Shown here: in pieces, positions 8,070 to 17,562 of the stretch | Layout: every line of letters starts with the position of its first letter | Numbering within the stretch: position 1 is the first letter of the stretch | Assembly (NCBI GenBank): GCA_002359215.1 | Contig: DEMN01000007.1 | Span: 1-64,000, forward strand | From: Flavobacteriales bacterium UBA2669 | GTDB lineage: Bacteria > Bacteroidota > Bacteroidia > Flavobacteriales_E > Vicingaceae | Direction of reading: 5' to 3' | Length of the DNA stretch: 64,000 nucleotides | Position numbers and translations under genes: made by a program | The notes under the pieces: generated by a model | Databases searched by the model: none | Seen by the model: the letters and a program-made list of their open reading frames with translations, nothing else | What the model was told of the DNA's origin: nothing

Positions 8070-9380
8070 TTACTTCTTCCTCATAAAAATCTGAATAGGA
8101 ACTCCTTTAAAATCAAAGTTTTCTCGCAATTTATTTTCTAAAAATCTTTTGTAAGAATCTTTTACATACTGAGGTAAATTACAGAAAAATGCAAAGGCTG
8201 GCGAATAGGTAGGCAATTGCGTTACAAACTTTATTTTTATCCATTTTCCTTTAATAGATGGAGGTGGACTTTGGTTGATAATGTCCAACATTACCTCATT
8301 GAGTTTGGAAGTACTTATTTTTCTAACTCTATTTTTATACACTTTAGTAGCTTCTTCTAAAGCTTTTATAACACGTTGTTTGTTAATGGCAGAAATAAAT
8401 AAGATAGGTACATCGGTAAACGGTGCTAATTTGTGTTTTATTTCAGCTTCAAACTCTTTTGAGGTGTTGGTTTCTTTTTCTATTAAATCCCACTTGTTTA
8501 CCAATAGGACAACGCCTTTTTTATTTTTAATAATAAGGTTGTAAATGTTCATATCCTGAGCCATAACACCTTCAGAAGCTTCTATCATAAGCAAGCATAC
8601 ATCAGCATTTTCTATTGCTCTAATAGAACGCATTACCGAGTAAAACTCTATGTCTTCATTTACTTTGCCTTTTTTTCTAATTCCTGCAGTATCAACTAAA
8701 TCAAATTCAAAACCAAATGAGTTAAATCTGGTAGTTAGTGAATCTCTGGTGGTTCCTGCTATGTTGGTAACAATGTTTTTTTCTTTCCCGATAAGGGTAT
8801 TTAACAAAGAGGACTTACCTACATTAGGTCTTCCAACAATAGCAATTTTTGGCACATCGCTTTCTTCCTCTTCAATAGGGTTGTCGTCAATATGTTTTAC
8901 TACTTCATCTAACAAATCTCCTGTTCCGCTACCGCTAATGGCAGAAACACTAAATATTTCATCGCCAATGGCTAATCCGTAAAAAGCGTTAGAATCTAAA
9001 ATTCGTTCGTTGTTGTCCACTTTGTTGGAAACCAACACTACTTTTTTGTTAGATTTTCTTAATAAATTGGCAACTTCTGTGTCTAAATCGGTAATTCCTA
9101 CTTCTACATCTACCACAAAAATGATTAAATCGCATTCTTCAATAGCGATAAGCACTTGTTTTCTAATTTCATCTTCAAAAATATCATCAGAACCTTTAAT
9201 ATATCCTCCGGTATCTATTAAAGAAAACTCTTTTCCATTCCACTCTACCTTTCCGTAGTGACGATCTCGCGTTACACCACTTGCTTCATCAACAATAGCA
9301 CTTCTTGATGTGGTTAGTCTGTTAAATAAGGTGGATTTTCCTACATTCGGACGACCTACTATTGCAACTATATTACCCAT
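8070..9380 (-). CDS. der: Ribosome biogenesis GTPase Der (EngA)
   Basis: Two-GTPase protein required for 50S subunit maturation. The first G domain has GRPNVGKS at 9-16, DTGG at 55-58 and NKVD at 118-121. The second has GRPNVGKS at 182-189, DTAG at 229-232 and NKWD near 297. The C-terminal KH-like domain includes SPPPSIKGKW and KIKFVTQLPT. Length 436 is normal. It lies 27 bases downstream of era on the same strand, so the two GTPases are likely co-transcribed; both act in ribosome assembly. Confidence 0.97.
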   Translation of the reverse strand: MGNIVAIVGRPNVGKSTLFNRLTTSRSAIVDEASGVTRDRHYGKVEWNGKEFSLIDTGGYIKGSDDIFEDEIRKQVLIAIEECDLIIFVVDVEVGITDLDTEVANLLRKSNKKVVLVSNKVDNNERILDSNAFYGLAIGDEIFSVSAISGSGTGDLLDEVVKHIDDNPIEEEESDVPKIAIVGRPNVGKSSLLNTLIGKEKNIVTNIAGTTRDSLTTRFNSFGFEFDLVDTAGIRKKGKVNEDIEFYSVMRSIRAIENADVCLLMIEASEGVMAQDMNIYNLIIKNKKGVVLLVNKWDLIEKETNTSKEFEAEIKHKLAPFTDVPILFISAINKQRVIKALEEATKVYKNRVRKISTSKLNEVMLDIINQSPPPSIKGKWIKIKFVTQLPTYSPAFAFFCNLPQYVKDSYKRFLENKLRENFDFKGVPIQIFMRKK

Positions 9381-9407
9381 TTTATTTGTTTATTTTCTGC
9401 TTTATAT

Positions 9408-10286
9408 TTAATTCAAATAACCGAAGTTTCTTAACTGTCTTTCGTTGTTTCTCCAGTCTTTGTTTACTTTAACATACATTTCTAAAAAGACTTTTTTCTC
9501 GAAAAACTGCTCCATTTCCTTACGAGCTAGAGTGCCTATACGTTTTAAATCTTTTCCTTTATGTCCGATAATTATGCCTTTCTGACTTTCTCTTATAACC
9601 ATTATTACCGCTCTAATTCTGATGATATTAGGCTCTTCTTTAAATTCTTCAATAACAACTTCGCAAGAGTAAGGAACTTCTTTTTGGTAGTGCATTAAAA
9701 TTTTTTCTCTAATAATTTCTGCCACAAAGAATTTTTCAGGTTTATCGGTTAGTTGGTCTTTATCGTAAAAAGGAGGAGCTTCGGGTAACAAACTTTTAAT
9801 TTCGAGCATAATCTGATCTACATTAAATTGATGCAAAGCCGATAGTGGATAAATTTTAGCGTTAGGCAATATTGCTTGCCAATAAGCTACTTTTTCTTCT
9901 AAAAAAGCTTGGTCAACTAAGTCAATTTTATTGATTAATACCAATACAGGCACATCGGTTTTCTTTAGCTTTTCTAATATTTCTTGGTATTTTAATTCTT
10001 TTTCTTGCACCTCAACCATAAATAAAAGCACATCAGCATCAGACAAGGCAGAACGGACAAAAGTCATCATTCCTTCGTGCATTTTGTATTTAGGATCAAC
10101 AAAACCGGGCGTATCAGAAAAAATAATCTGATGTTCTTCATCATTCACTATCCCTAAAATTCGGTGTCGGGTAGTTTGTGCTTTAGAAGTAATAATAGAC
10201 AGTTTTTCGCCTACCAAAGTGTTCATTAATGTTGATTTTCCAACATTGGGGTTACCTATAATATTTACAAAACCTGATTTATGCAT
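9408..10286 (-). CDS. era: GTPase Era
   Basis: Essential GTPase that binds the 3' end of 16S rRNA and assists 30S assembly. 292 residues with P-loop GNPNVGKST at 11-19, DTPG near 58, NKID near 119, and a C-terminal KH domain (IIIGHKGKDLKRIG). ATG start at 10284-10286. First gene of an era-der unit. No clean TAnnTTTG box was found in the 190 bases upstream. Confidence 0.97.
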   Translation of the reverse strand: MHKSGFVNIIGNPNVGKSTLMNTLVGEKLSIITSKAQTTRHRILGIVNDEEHQIIFSDTPGFVDPKYKMHEGMMTFVRSALSDADVLLFMVEVQEKELKYQEILEKLKKTDVPVLVLINKIDLVDQAFLEEKVAYWQAILPNAKIYPLSALHQFNVDQIMLEIKSLLPEAPPFYDKDQLTDKPEKFFVAEIIREKILMHYQKEVPYSCEVVIEEFKEEPNIIRIRAVIMVIRESQKGIIIGHKGKDLKRIGTLARKEMEQFFEKKVFLEMYVKVNKDWRNNERQLRNFGYLN

Positions 10287-10476
10287 TTAATAAAATTGAA
10301 ATAAAATGCAAAATAACGAAATAAAAAGTTGCTATTATTTTAAAAGTATTAAAAGGCTTGGTAAATGGTGATTGTTTTGGTAGAGAGTAACGATTATGTT
10401 ATATTTTCGTTTTGTTGTTAACTTCTTTATGACTAAAAATATTATGAAAAATAGTGATTTTTGGCAAATTGGGTTT
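10287..10476. other. Intergenic gap with no recognised feature
   Basis: 190 AT-rich bases between era and the T9SS gene at 10477-12867. No terminator hairpin, promoter box on the relevant strand, RNA gene or plausible short gene could be supported. Confidence 0.5.
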
Positions 10477-12867
10477 TTAATTTTTTAAAATCTGTTTTAC
10501 AAAAACTTCTTTTCCAATAGTTGTTTGCAGATAATAAACTCCTTTACTGTACGAAGTAATGTCAACTTCTATTTTTTGTTGTCCTTTTGGAATTATCTTA
10601 TTTATTATAACTCTTGAGGAAGCATCCAATAAATTTATGCTAACTTCTTTATCTATCTCACTTTTTTCAATAGTAAATAACCCTGTATTAGGATTCGGAT
10701 AGATTAAGATGCCTAAATCATTTGCTAAATCATTTATGCCAACACATTGTTCTACTGTAATAAAAGTAGAATCGCTGTTGATGCAAGAATTGACATCTGT
10801 ATAAGTGTAAATTACACTGTGAGTTCCTAATCCTGCTGTGTTAGGGTCAAAAGCACCACCATTAACTCCCGTACCTGAATATACTCCACCTGATGGTGAA
10901 CCATTTGGTAACGTAACCGTGTTACTGTTACTACATATTGTATCGGGATTAAAATTGTTTAGTGTGACGTTTGGTAGTGGGTTTACTGTTAATGTTGTTG
11001 ATAATACACTATCGCAACCGCTAATTGTTTGCAGGCTATCATAATATGTTCCTGCTATACTTTGGTAATTACCATAAATAAGAATACTGTCTCCTTGACA
11101 AATTGTACTGTTAGTATTTGACAAATAAACTGGGTTTATAGAGAGGGTTATGGATAATACACTGTCACAACCATTAATCGTTTGTAAACTATCGTAATAA
11201 GTTCCTGCTATACTTTGATAGTTACCATAAATAAGAACACTATCTCCTTGGCAAACAGAAGTGTTTTGGTTTGAAATAAAAGAAGAGTTTACAGTAATAG
11301 TAGTAGTATCAGCATTTATACATGCATAAGGATTTGTATAGAGATAAACAATATCATAAGTTCCTGCCCCTGTTGTTGCAGGATTAAAACTACCTCCACT
11401 TACACCATTTCCCATATAACTACCACCTGATGGAGTACCAACAGGTAAAATAACTAAACCTTCATTATTACATATCGTATCTGGATTAAACGGACCTACA
11501 GAAACTATAGGAAAAGGTGAAATATATATGGAATAGCTTTTAATAGAGCTGCTATTATTTTTATACCTTATAAGAGTTACATTAAAAATACCTGTATCTG
11601 TAAAAAGGTGTTTCGGATTAACATCCATAGAGTTGTTGTTTGGCCCACTAGGTACGTCACCAAAATCCCATAACACAGAATCAAAATCATTTTGCATTAT
11701 GGTAAAAGAGGTTGAGTCACCAAAACATTGGTTAGTATATCTATAAACAGGAAGAATGGAGGGAGCAAAGTTGGATAATCCCATTTTTGAACTTTTACCT
11801 AACAAATAAATTCCATTAGTAATATAGTTACAAGATATACCTAAAGAGTCTGGCTCATCAATGACATCAAGCGTACCAGCATTAAATTTTGCAACGTATA
11901 TTTTGTAATCTGGTCCCAATTGAAGCGAACCAATTTGTGCACTGTAACTACCTAAAGTTACTTGAGAGTTTTCTATTGCCGTAGCAGATCCAGCCAATAA
12001 ATTGTATTGATATACATTACTGCCTGTATTTATATTCTCTGCAATATAAAGGAATTTATTATTAGGAGAGAATTCCAAGCCATATGGTTTAATCAAATTA
12101 GATATTGTTTTTAAACCACTTAATCCCCCTGTAGATTTGTTGAAATTGAATATCTCAACAATACTCAATCCCCATCGAGCCACGGCTACTATATTCCCAT
12201 TTATAGAAGACTTTATACAACCAATAGCATCAACACCATTATTAATATTAACCCCTATATTACTAACCGTGGGGGTCATATTCAAACCTGTTGACGATAA
12301 CAGAAAACTATTAAAACTATTTGTTCCTCGTAAATGGGTTACAATCCAAAAATCCGTTCCATTTTGATGTTGGATGGCTGTAACTTTTTCACGAGCTTGC
12401 CCCTTTATTAAAATATTTTTTGATGTAACCGCACCTATACCTCCCAGTAATGACATGTCAACGATACTATATCTAAGTCCTTCAGTAAAAAATTCATCTG
12501 AAATAGTAAAAAGGTAGTAAATGGAATTGCTACCAGGTTGCTTTACGATTAAAGCAGATTGTGTACTACTATTATCTCCCTCTAAACCAAAACCATTTGA
12601 CATTGTTACATGATTCTTATTCTTAACTGTTCTTCCATCTGTATAAAAAAGTAAATTACCAAGGCTATCACTAATACTCGAACATCCTTCTTGTTGGTTT
12701 AGAGTATATGTGGTTTGAGCAGTAGCAGTTCCATTGTTAAAACTCAGACCAGCATATGCCCCAAAACCCCAATTATTAGCTTCGTTTTGACAGATTAAAC
12801 TTCCTTGAACAAAAAGAAAACCTATTAAGAAAGTATTTTTTATGATATTTACAACCTTATTTTTCAT
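10477..12867 (-). CDS. T9SS type A secreted protein: beta-propeller-like head, PKD, A-B-B-A repeats
   Basis: 796 residues. Signal peptide about 1-26 (ending SLICQ). The first ~370 residues resemble the Bacteroidota propeller-like head that starts NNWGFGAYAGLSF, with NLLFYTDGRTV and QSALIVKQPGSNSIYYLF. A PKD domain follows (DSVLWDFGDVPSG). Then four modules in A-B-B-A order: A is FNPDTIC...GTPSGGSYMGNGV, B is SVCQGDSVLIYGNYQSIAGTY...GCDSVLS. The tail (IYPNPNTGLFTIE ... GVYYLQT ... VKQILKN) is a T9SS type A sorting domain. Role is presumably surface or extracellular; partner unknown. Confidence 0.88.
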   Translation of the reverse strand: MKNKVVNIIKNTFLIGFLFVQGSLICQNEANNWGFGAYAGLSFNNGTATAQTTYTLNQQEGCSSISDSLGNLLFYTDGRTVKNKNHVTMSNGFGLEGDNSSTQSALIVKQPGSNSIYYLFTISDEFFTEGLRYSIVDMSLLGGIGAVTSKNILIKGQAREKVTAIQHQNGTDFWIVTHLRGTNSFNSFLLSSTGLNMTPTVSNIGVNINNGVDAIGCIKSSINGNIVAVARWGLSIVEIFNFNKSTGGLSGLKTISNLIKPYGLEFSPNNKFLYIAENINTGSNVYQYNLLAGSATAIENSQVTLGSYSAQIGSLQLGPDYKIYVAKFNAGTLDVIDEPDSLGISCNYITNGIYLLGKSSKMGLSNFAPSILPVYRYTNQCFGDSTSFTIMQNDFDSVLWDFGDVPSGPNNNSMDVNPKHLFTDTGIFNVTLIRYKNNSSSIKSYSIYISPFPIVSVGPFNPDTICNNEGLVILPVGTPSGGSYMGNGVSGGSFNPATTGAGTYDIVYLYTNPYACINADTTTITVNSSFISNQNTSVCQGDSVLIYGNYQSIAGTYYDSLQTINGCDSVLSITLSINPVYLSNTNSTICQGDSILIYGNYQSIAGTYYDSLQTISGCDSVLSTTLTVNPLPNVTLNNFNPDTICSNSNTVTLPNGSPSGGVYSGTGVNGGAFDPNTAGLGTHSVIYTYTDVNSCINSDSTFITVEQCVGINDLANDLGILIYPNPNTGLFTIEKSEIDKEVSINLLDASSRVIINKIIPKGQQKIEVDITSYSKGVYYLQTTIGKEVFVKQILKN
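11001..11306 (-). repeat. Two tandem 153-bp repeats inside the T9SS gene
   Basis: ATAATACACT occurs at 11001 and 11154, and the sequence between and after stays closely similar (period 153 bases, 51 codons). It encodes the B module (CQGDSxLIYGNYQSIAGTYYDSLQT) twice. Boundaries are approximate. Confidence 0.7.
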
Positions 12868-12917
12868 AGTATAAATTTCAATGTTTGTTAGTTTTTGTTT
12901 AGAAGTATTATTTTCTC

Positions 12918-12925
12918 CAAATATA
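12918..12925 (-). promoter_or_regulatory. -7 box for the T9SS gene at 10477-12867
   Basis: CAAATATA on the plus strand reads TATATTTG on the minus strand, about 50 bases before the ATG at 12867. A TTG at 12941-12943 is a possible but short-spaced -33 element. Confidence 0.45.
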
Positions 12926-12967
12926 TAAAAAATAGCTTAACAATCAGTGAAGTGGAGTTTTTAAAAC

Positions 12968-12995
12968 AAAAAAACCTCAGATTGCTCTGAGGTTT
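12968..12995 (-). terminator. Rho-independent terminator of the initiator tRNA gene
   Basis: Ten-base stem AAACCTCAGA (12972-12981) with TCTGAGGTTT (12986-12995), four-base loop, followed on the minus strand by a run of T (12968-12974). It sits just 3' of the tRNA. Confidence 0.8.
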
Positions 12996-12999
12996 CTAG

Positions 13000-13072
13000 T
13001 AGCGGGGGCCCGACTCGAACGGACGACCTTCGGGTTATGAGCCCGATGAGCTACCAACTGCTCTACCCCGCG
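13000..13072 (-). tRNA. Initiator tRNA-fMet (anticodon CAU)
   Basis: The 73-base cloverleaf reads 5' CGCGGGG ... CCCCGCT-A 3' on the minus strand. The anticodon CAU corresponds to 13037-13039, in loop CTCATAA. Initiator hallmarks are visible: no Watson-Crick pair at 1:72 (C1 with U72), three G-C pairs at the base of the anticodon stem (TCGGG/CCCGA), and A11-U24 in the D stem (GAGC/GCTC). The T arm is GTCCG-TTCGAGT-CGGGC. CCA is not encoded (the next bases are CTAG) and must be added afterwards. The gene is transcribed alone with its own promoter and terminator. Confidence 0.95.
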
Positions 13073-13116
13073 ATATATCTTTAAATAAAGTTGTCTCGTT
13101 CTCCCAAAATGGAGTG

Positions 13117-13146
13117 CAAATTTACGATTTTTTAATCGACTACAAA
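13117..13146 (-). promoter_or_regulatory. Promoter of the initiator tRNA gene
   Basis: On the minus strand, TTTG (13143-13146), an 18-base spacer, then TAAATTTG (13117-13124): one of the most complete Bacteroidota promoters in the window. Predicted transcription start is near 13112, leaving about 40 bases of 5' leader to be trimmed by RNase P. Confidence 0.7.
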
Positions 13147-13220
13147 GCATTATTTTAAAAACTTTCCGAAAAGTGGCTTTTCATTAACAAATTTTAAATT
13201 TTAAGTCGCATAAAAAATTG

Positions 13221-13228
13221 TACTTTTG
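13221..13228 (+). promoter_or_regulatory. -7 box of the gldF-gldG-DUF4340 operon
   Basis: TACTTTTG, 33 bases before the gldF ATG. No TTTG at the expected -33 position. Confidence 0.5.
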
Positions 13229-13260
13229 GTTTTTTTCAACAAAAACCTGAAATAAGATAG

Positions 13261-13992
13261 ATGTTAACGCTCATCAACAAAGAAATTAGAAGTTTTTTAG
13301 GATCATTGGTCGGATACATTGTTATTGCAGTGTTTCTTACTACCATAGGTCTCTTTATGTGGGTTTTTCCTGGCGACTATAATGTGTTGGATAACGGCTT
13401 TTCTAGCATCGGTTCGCTTTTTTATATTGGTCCTTGGGTGTTTATGTTTTTAATTCCTGCCATAACCATGCGTTTGTTTTCTGAAGAAAGCAGAACAGGA
13501 ACCATAGAATTGCTTTTAACCAAGCCTATTACCGATTTTCAGATAGTGTTAGCCAAATACATAGCCGGTTTTTCATTGGTTTTTTTCTCCCTTTTACCTA
13601 CCTTGGTTTATTTTTATTCTGTTTACCAGTTAGGGAGCCCTCCCGGAAATATTGATACAGGAGGAACGTGGGGTTCATACTTTGGCTTATTGTTTTTAGG
13701 AAGCGTATTTGTTGCCATAGGCTTATTTGCGAGTGCCATTACCAATAATCAAATTATCTCTTTTTTAATAGCGGTGTTTTTATGCTTCTTTTGCTACGCA
13801 GGTTTCGATGCTATAAGTGCGTTAGAGCTTTTTGGATCTATTGATGCATTTATTATCAAATTGGGAATTAACGAACATTACCGTTCAATGAGTAGAGGAG
13901 TAATTGATTCCAGGGATGTAATTTATTTTTTAAGTGTTATCTTTTTGTTTTTATTATTAACGAAAACCGTATTGGCAAGCAGAAAATGGTAA
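13261..13992 (+). CDS. gldF: Gliding-motility-associated ABC transporter permease GldF
   Basis: 243 residues, about six membrane helices. It opens MLTLINKEIRSFLGSLVGYIVI and has the ABC-2 permease segment TMRLFSEESRTGTIELLLTKPITD. In Flavobacterium johnsoniae GldF forms an ABC transporter with GldG and the ATPase GldA and is linked to gliding. It overlaps gldG by 7 bases, so translation is probably coupled. gldA is not in this window, as is usual. Confidence 0.93.
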   Translation: MLTLINKEIRSFLGSLVGYIVIAVFLTTIGLFMWVFPGDYNVLDNGFSSIGSLFYIGPWVFMFLIPAITMRLFSEESRTGTIELLLTKPITDFQIVLAKYIAGFSLVFFSLLPTLVYFYSVYQLGSPPGNIDTGGTWGSYFGLLFLGSVFVAIGLFASAITNNQIISFLIAVFLCFFCYAGFDAISALELFGSIDAFIIKLGINEHYRSMSRGVIDSRDVIYFLSVIFLFLLLTKTVLASRKW

Positions 13993-15725
13993 AGAATAAC
14001 GCAAATAGAAATAGAGATTTATCAGCTTTAGCAATAGGGATTTTGGTGATTGTCTTAATCAACTTTTCAGCATCATTGCTTTTTGAACGTTTTGACCTTA
14101 CCTCAGAAAATAGATATTCGCTTTCTAATGCTTCTAAAGAATTAGTAAAAAACTTAGATGATATTGTTTATGTAAAAGTTTACTTAGAAGGAGATTTTCC
14201 TGCTGCGTACAAAAAATTACGTGACGAAACGCGTGAGATGTTGGATGAATTCAGAGCATATTCTAACGATAATTTAGATTATGAATTTATCAATCCTGCC
14301 GAAAGTGGTGACGAAAAAATTACCAAGGAAATTTATCAGCAGCTTTTTAAGCAAGGCTTACAACCTACAGATTTAAATGAAAAAACTACCGATGGGTTTT
14401 CTAATAAACTGATTTGGCCGGGAGCTATCTTTTTTTATAAAGGAAAAGAAATTCCTGTGCAGTTGCTAAAAAGTAAATTAGGCAGCAATCCGGTTAACAT
14501 GATAAACAGCTCTATTGAAGGGTTGGAGTATGAAATTGCCAATGCTATTTATAACCTTACCACAGAATTAAAACCAAAAATTGCTTTTATTGATGGACAT
14601 GGAGAGTTGAATAAATATGAAGTAGCTTCTTTATCTACTTCATTGGCAGAGTTTTATAGCATAGATAGAATTAAGTTAAACGGAGAGCTATACAGCCTTA
14701 CCGAAAGAACCATGAAAGATTCTACTCAGGAATTTGTTGTTCACCCAAAGTATGACGCTATTATTATTGCCAAACCAACACAAAAATTCTCTGAAAAAGA
14801 TAAATTTATTATTGACCAATACATTATGTATGGCGGAAAAGTAGTTTGGATGATAGATCCTGTATTTGCTAGTATGGACAGTCTTAGAACTTCGGATGTG
14901 ACGATGGCTATCCCTCAAGATTTAAATTTAGATGACCAATTATTTACCTATGGAGTTAGGGTAAATGCCAACCTTATTCAGGATTTACAATCGGCACCCA
15001 TACCAATTGTTACAGGTATGGTGGGAAATCAACCTAAAACAGAGCTTTATCCTTGGTATTTTTTCCCACTATTAACTCCTGCAAACAGTCACCCAATAGT
15101 AAATAACCTTAATGCTGTTAAGGGAGAATTTACCAGTACCATTGATACGATTAACAAAGCAGGAATTACTAAAATCGGACTTTTAAAGTCATCTCAGTAT
15201 ACCAAAATATCTAGTGCTCCAACAAGAGTAAGTTTATCGTTTTTAAGGTTTGAACCCGATCAAAATCAATTTAATAAAGGACATCAAGTTGCAGCAGCAT
15301 TGCTTGAAGGTAGTTTTGAATCGGTATTTAAAAATAGAGTGCCGCCACAAATTTTAGAAGCCAATGAAATTGCTTTTAGAGAAAAAAGTAAATCCAACAA
15401 AATGGTAGTTATTGCCGATGGAGATATTGCTAAAAATGCGGTAAATCCAAGAACAAATGAATACATGGCTTTAGGATTAGATAGATATACTAAACAACAA
15501 TACGGTAATGCAGATTTTATGCTTAATGTAATGAATTATATGTGTAATGATAACGGGTTGATGAGTGTAAGAACGAAGAAATTTAAAATAAGACTTTTAG
15601 ACCATACTGTTATTAAAGATGAAAAAGTTATATGGCAAATTTTTAATACCGTTTTACCTGTAGCAATAATGTTGCTGTTTGGTATTGCACACTTCTTTTA
15701 TAGAAAGAGAAAATATACCAAATAA
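13986..15725 (+). CDS. gldG: Gliding-motility-associated ABC transporter component GldG
   Basis: 579 residues with an N-terminal transmembrane helix (about 14-33), a large extracytoplasmic region and a C-terminal helix near 553-571 followed by a basic tail (FFYRKRKYTK). It shows GldG features including VKVYLEGDFPAAYKKL at the front and IAFIDGHGELNKYEV centrally, with YIMYGGKVVWMIDPV. Its family is the extracytoplasmic/auxiliary partner of GldF. It follows gldF with an overlap and precedes a DUF4340 gene by 12 bases, the standard arrangement in Bacteroidota. Confidence 0.93.
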   Translation: MVKNNANRNRDLSALAIGILVIVLINFSASLLFERFDLTSENRYSLSNASKELVKNLDDIVYVKVYLEGDFPAAYKKLRDETREMLDEFRAYSNDNLDYEFINPAESGDEKITKEIYQQLFKQGLQPTDLNEKTTDGFSNKLIWPGAIFFYKGKEIPVQLLKSKLGSNPVNMINSSIEGLEYEIANAIYNLTTELKPKIAFIDGHGELNKYEVASLSTSLAEFYSIDRIKLNGELYSLTERTMKDSTQEFVVHPKYDAIIIAKPTQKFSEKDKFIIDQYIMYGGKVVWMIDPVFASMDSLRTSDVTMAIPQDLNLDDQLFTYGVRVNANLIQDLQSAPIPIVTGMVGNQPKTELYPWYFFPLLTPANSHPIVNNLNAVKGEFTSTIDTINKAGITKIGLLKSSQYTKISSAPTRVSLSFLRFEPDQNQFNKGHQVAAALLEGSFESVFKNRVPPQILEANEIAFREKSKSNKMVVIADGDIAKNAVNPRTNEYMALGLDRYTKQQYGNADFMLNVMNYMCNDNGLMSVRTKKFKIRLLDHTVIKDEKVIWQIFNTVLPVAIMLLFGIAHFFYRKRKYTK

Positions 15726-15737
15726 AAATTACTAGAT

Positions 15738-16760
15738 ATGAAAAATAACAACAAAATAATTATTCTTGTTTTATTACTTGCTATAGCTGTAGCTGCTTAC
15801 TTGTATTTTAATCAGGGGAATACAACTTATAATGTTGAAGGAGCGAAATTAGATTTTGCTGTTGAAGATACTAGTTCTATTACTAAAATTTTTATTGTAG
15901 ATAACCAAGGAAAGCATGTTACCTTAGTGAAAGGAGAAAAATCGTGGATGGTAAATAATAAGTACGATGCCAGACCAGATAATATTAGGTTATTAATGAA
16001 GACGTTTAGCAGAATAGCTGTAAAAGCTCCGGTTCCTAAATCTGCTCAAGATAATATTATAAAGAGTATTGCCACAAAAGGTACTAAAGTAGAAATTTAC
16101 CAAGGTGGAGGTCAACCATCTAAGGTTTATTATATGGGAAACTCTACTATGGATCAAACAGGAACGTATATGTTGTTGGAGACAGAAGGCGTAAAATCTA
16201 CTGTTCCTTTTATTATGCATATTCCGGGTTTTAGAGGGTTTTTATATTCTCGTTTTTTTACTGATAGCCAACAATGGAGAGATGCGGCTATTTTTAAATA
16301 CCATCCTCAAGACATTCAAAAACTAGAAGTTACTTATTACGAAACACCAGAGCAATCTTTTACCATTATAAAAAAAGATACTTCGTTTATTATGATAGAT
16401 AAAAATAATCAAGAAGTGAAAGCTCCTGCTAATAGAATTTTGGAATATTTAGAACGCTACGAAAAAATTTATTATGAAATGGTTGATACTGAATCGAAAC
16501 CTGAATTAGTTGATTCTGTACTTAATTCTCAACCTTTTATAAGAATTGCAGTTACTGATGTTGATGGAGAAATTAATGAAGTAGTGGCCTACCACATGCC
16601 TAACTTTAGAGAAACACTAGACCCTGTTAGTGGAGAACCTTTTGAATTTGATGTAGATAGAATGTATGCCAACATTAATAAAGAATTGTTTGTTTACATT
16701 CAATTTGCTACTTTTGATGAAATTACTATTAAAAAAGATGACTTTTTAGTTAAAAATTAA
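15738..16760 (+). CDS. DUF4340 domain protein of the gldFG operon
   Basis: 340 residues: one N-terminal membrane anchor (about 6-23, IIILVLLLAIAVAAYLYF), then a periplasmic beta-rich region with the DUF4340 look (VTLVKGEKSWMVNNKYDARPDNIRLLM, VYYMGNSTMDQTGTYMLLE). DUF4340 proteins commonly follow ABC-2/GldG genes and are thought to belong to the same envelope complex. Direct function is unknown. Last gene of the operon. Confidence 0.88.
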   Translation: MKNNNKIIILVLLLAIAVAAYLYFNQGNTTYNVEGAKLDFAVEDTSSITKIFIVDNQGKHVTLVKGEKSWMVNNKYDARPDNIRLLMKTFSRIAVKAPVPKSAQDNIIKSIATKGTKVEIYQGGGQPSKVYYMGNSTMDQTGTYMLLETEGVKSTVPFIMHIPGFRGFLYSRFFTDSQQWRDAAIFKYHPQDIQKLEVTYYETPEQSFTIIKKDTSFIMIDKNNQEVKAPANRILEYLERYEKIYYEMVDTESKPELVDSVLNSQPFIRIAVTDVDGEINEVVAYHMPNFRETLDPVSGEPFEFDVDRMYANINKELFVYIQFATFDEITIKKDDFLVKN

Positions 16761-16799
16761 ACTTGTTTGTTTTTTTTATAAATTCATTATCAGCACCTC

Positions 16800-17561
16800 A
16801 TGTCAACACCAATTTCGGTTGTGATTATTACCTACAATGAAGAAAGAAACATTGCTCGTTGCATCCAATCTGTGCTACCCATTGCTGATGAAATTATTGT
16901 AGTAGATTCTTTTTCTACCGACAATACCGAAAAGATTTGTTCGGAATATAAAGTAACGTTTATTCAACATCCTTTTGAAGGACATATTGAGCAAAAAAAT
17001 TATGCTCTTGCTCAAGCCAACTTCAATTATGTACTTTCTTTGGATGCTGATGAAGCACTTTCTGAAAAGCTATTAGAAGAAGTGAAGCATATTAAAGCCA
17101 ATTGCTCAAAAGATGCATACAGTTTTAATAGGTTAACCAATTTTTGTGGCAAATGGATAAAATATTGCGGTTGGTATCCCGATAAAAAAACACGCCTTTG
17201 GAATAGAAACAAAGGAAAATGGGGAGGTGTTAATCCGCATGATAAAGTAATAATGCAACCTCGAACAACTACGCAGCATATAAATGCAGATATTTTACAT
17301 TATTCTTTTAATAGTATTGATGAGCATTTAAAACAAATAGCCTACTTTACAGATATCAGCTCAAAAGCAGCTTTTGAAAAAGGCATAAAAAGCAGTGATT
17401 TCAAAATAGTTTATAAAACGGTATTCAAGTTTTTTAGAGATTATATTCTAAAATTAGGAATATTAGATGGCAAGTACGGTTATATTATTTGTAAAAACTC
17501 TGCTTACGCTAAATATTTGAAATACAACAAACTTAAGCACTTACAACAAAGCAAAAAATAA
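16800..17561 (+). CDS. Glycosyltransferase family 2 (WaaE/KdtX-like)
   Basis: 253 residues of GT-A fold: SVVIITYNEERNI at the start, VDSFSTDNT at 35-43, and metal-binding motif LDADEAL at 81-87. The middle segment YCGWYPDKKTRLWNR and NPHDKV resemble the lipopolysaccharide-core glucosyltransferase family of WaaE/KdtX. It probably adds a sugar to lipid A core or another surface glycan at the cytoplasmic face. The next gene, also a glycosyltransferase, starts one base after its stop, so they form an operon. Confidence 0.88.
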   Translation: MSTPISVVIITYNEERNIARCIQSVLPIADEIIVVDSFSTDNTEKICSEYKVTFIQHPFEGHIEQKNYALAQANFNYVLSLDADEALSEKLLEEVKHIKANCSKDAYSFNRLTNFCGKWIKYCGWYPDKKTRLWNRNKGKWGGVNPHDKVIMQPRTTTQHINADILHYSFNSIDEHLKQIAYFTDISSKAAFEKGIKSSDFKIVYKTVFKFFRDYILKLGILDGKYGYIICKNSAYAKYLKYNKLKHLQQSKK

Positions 17562-17562
17562 C

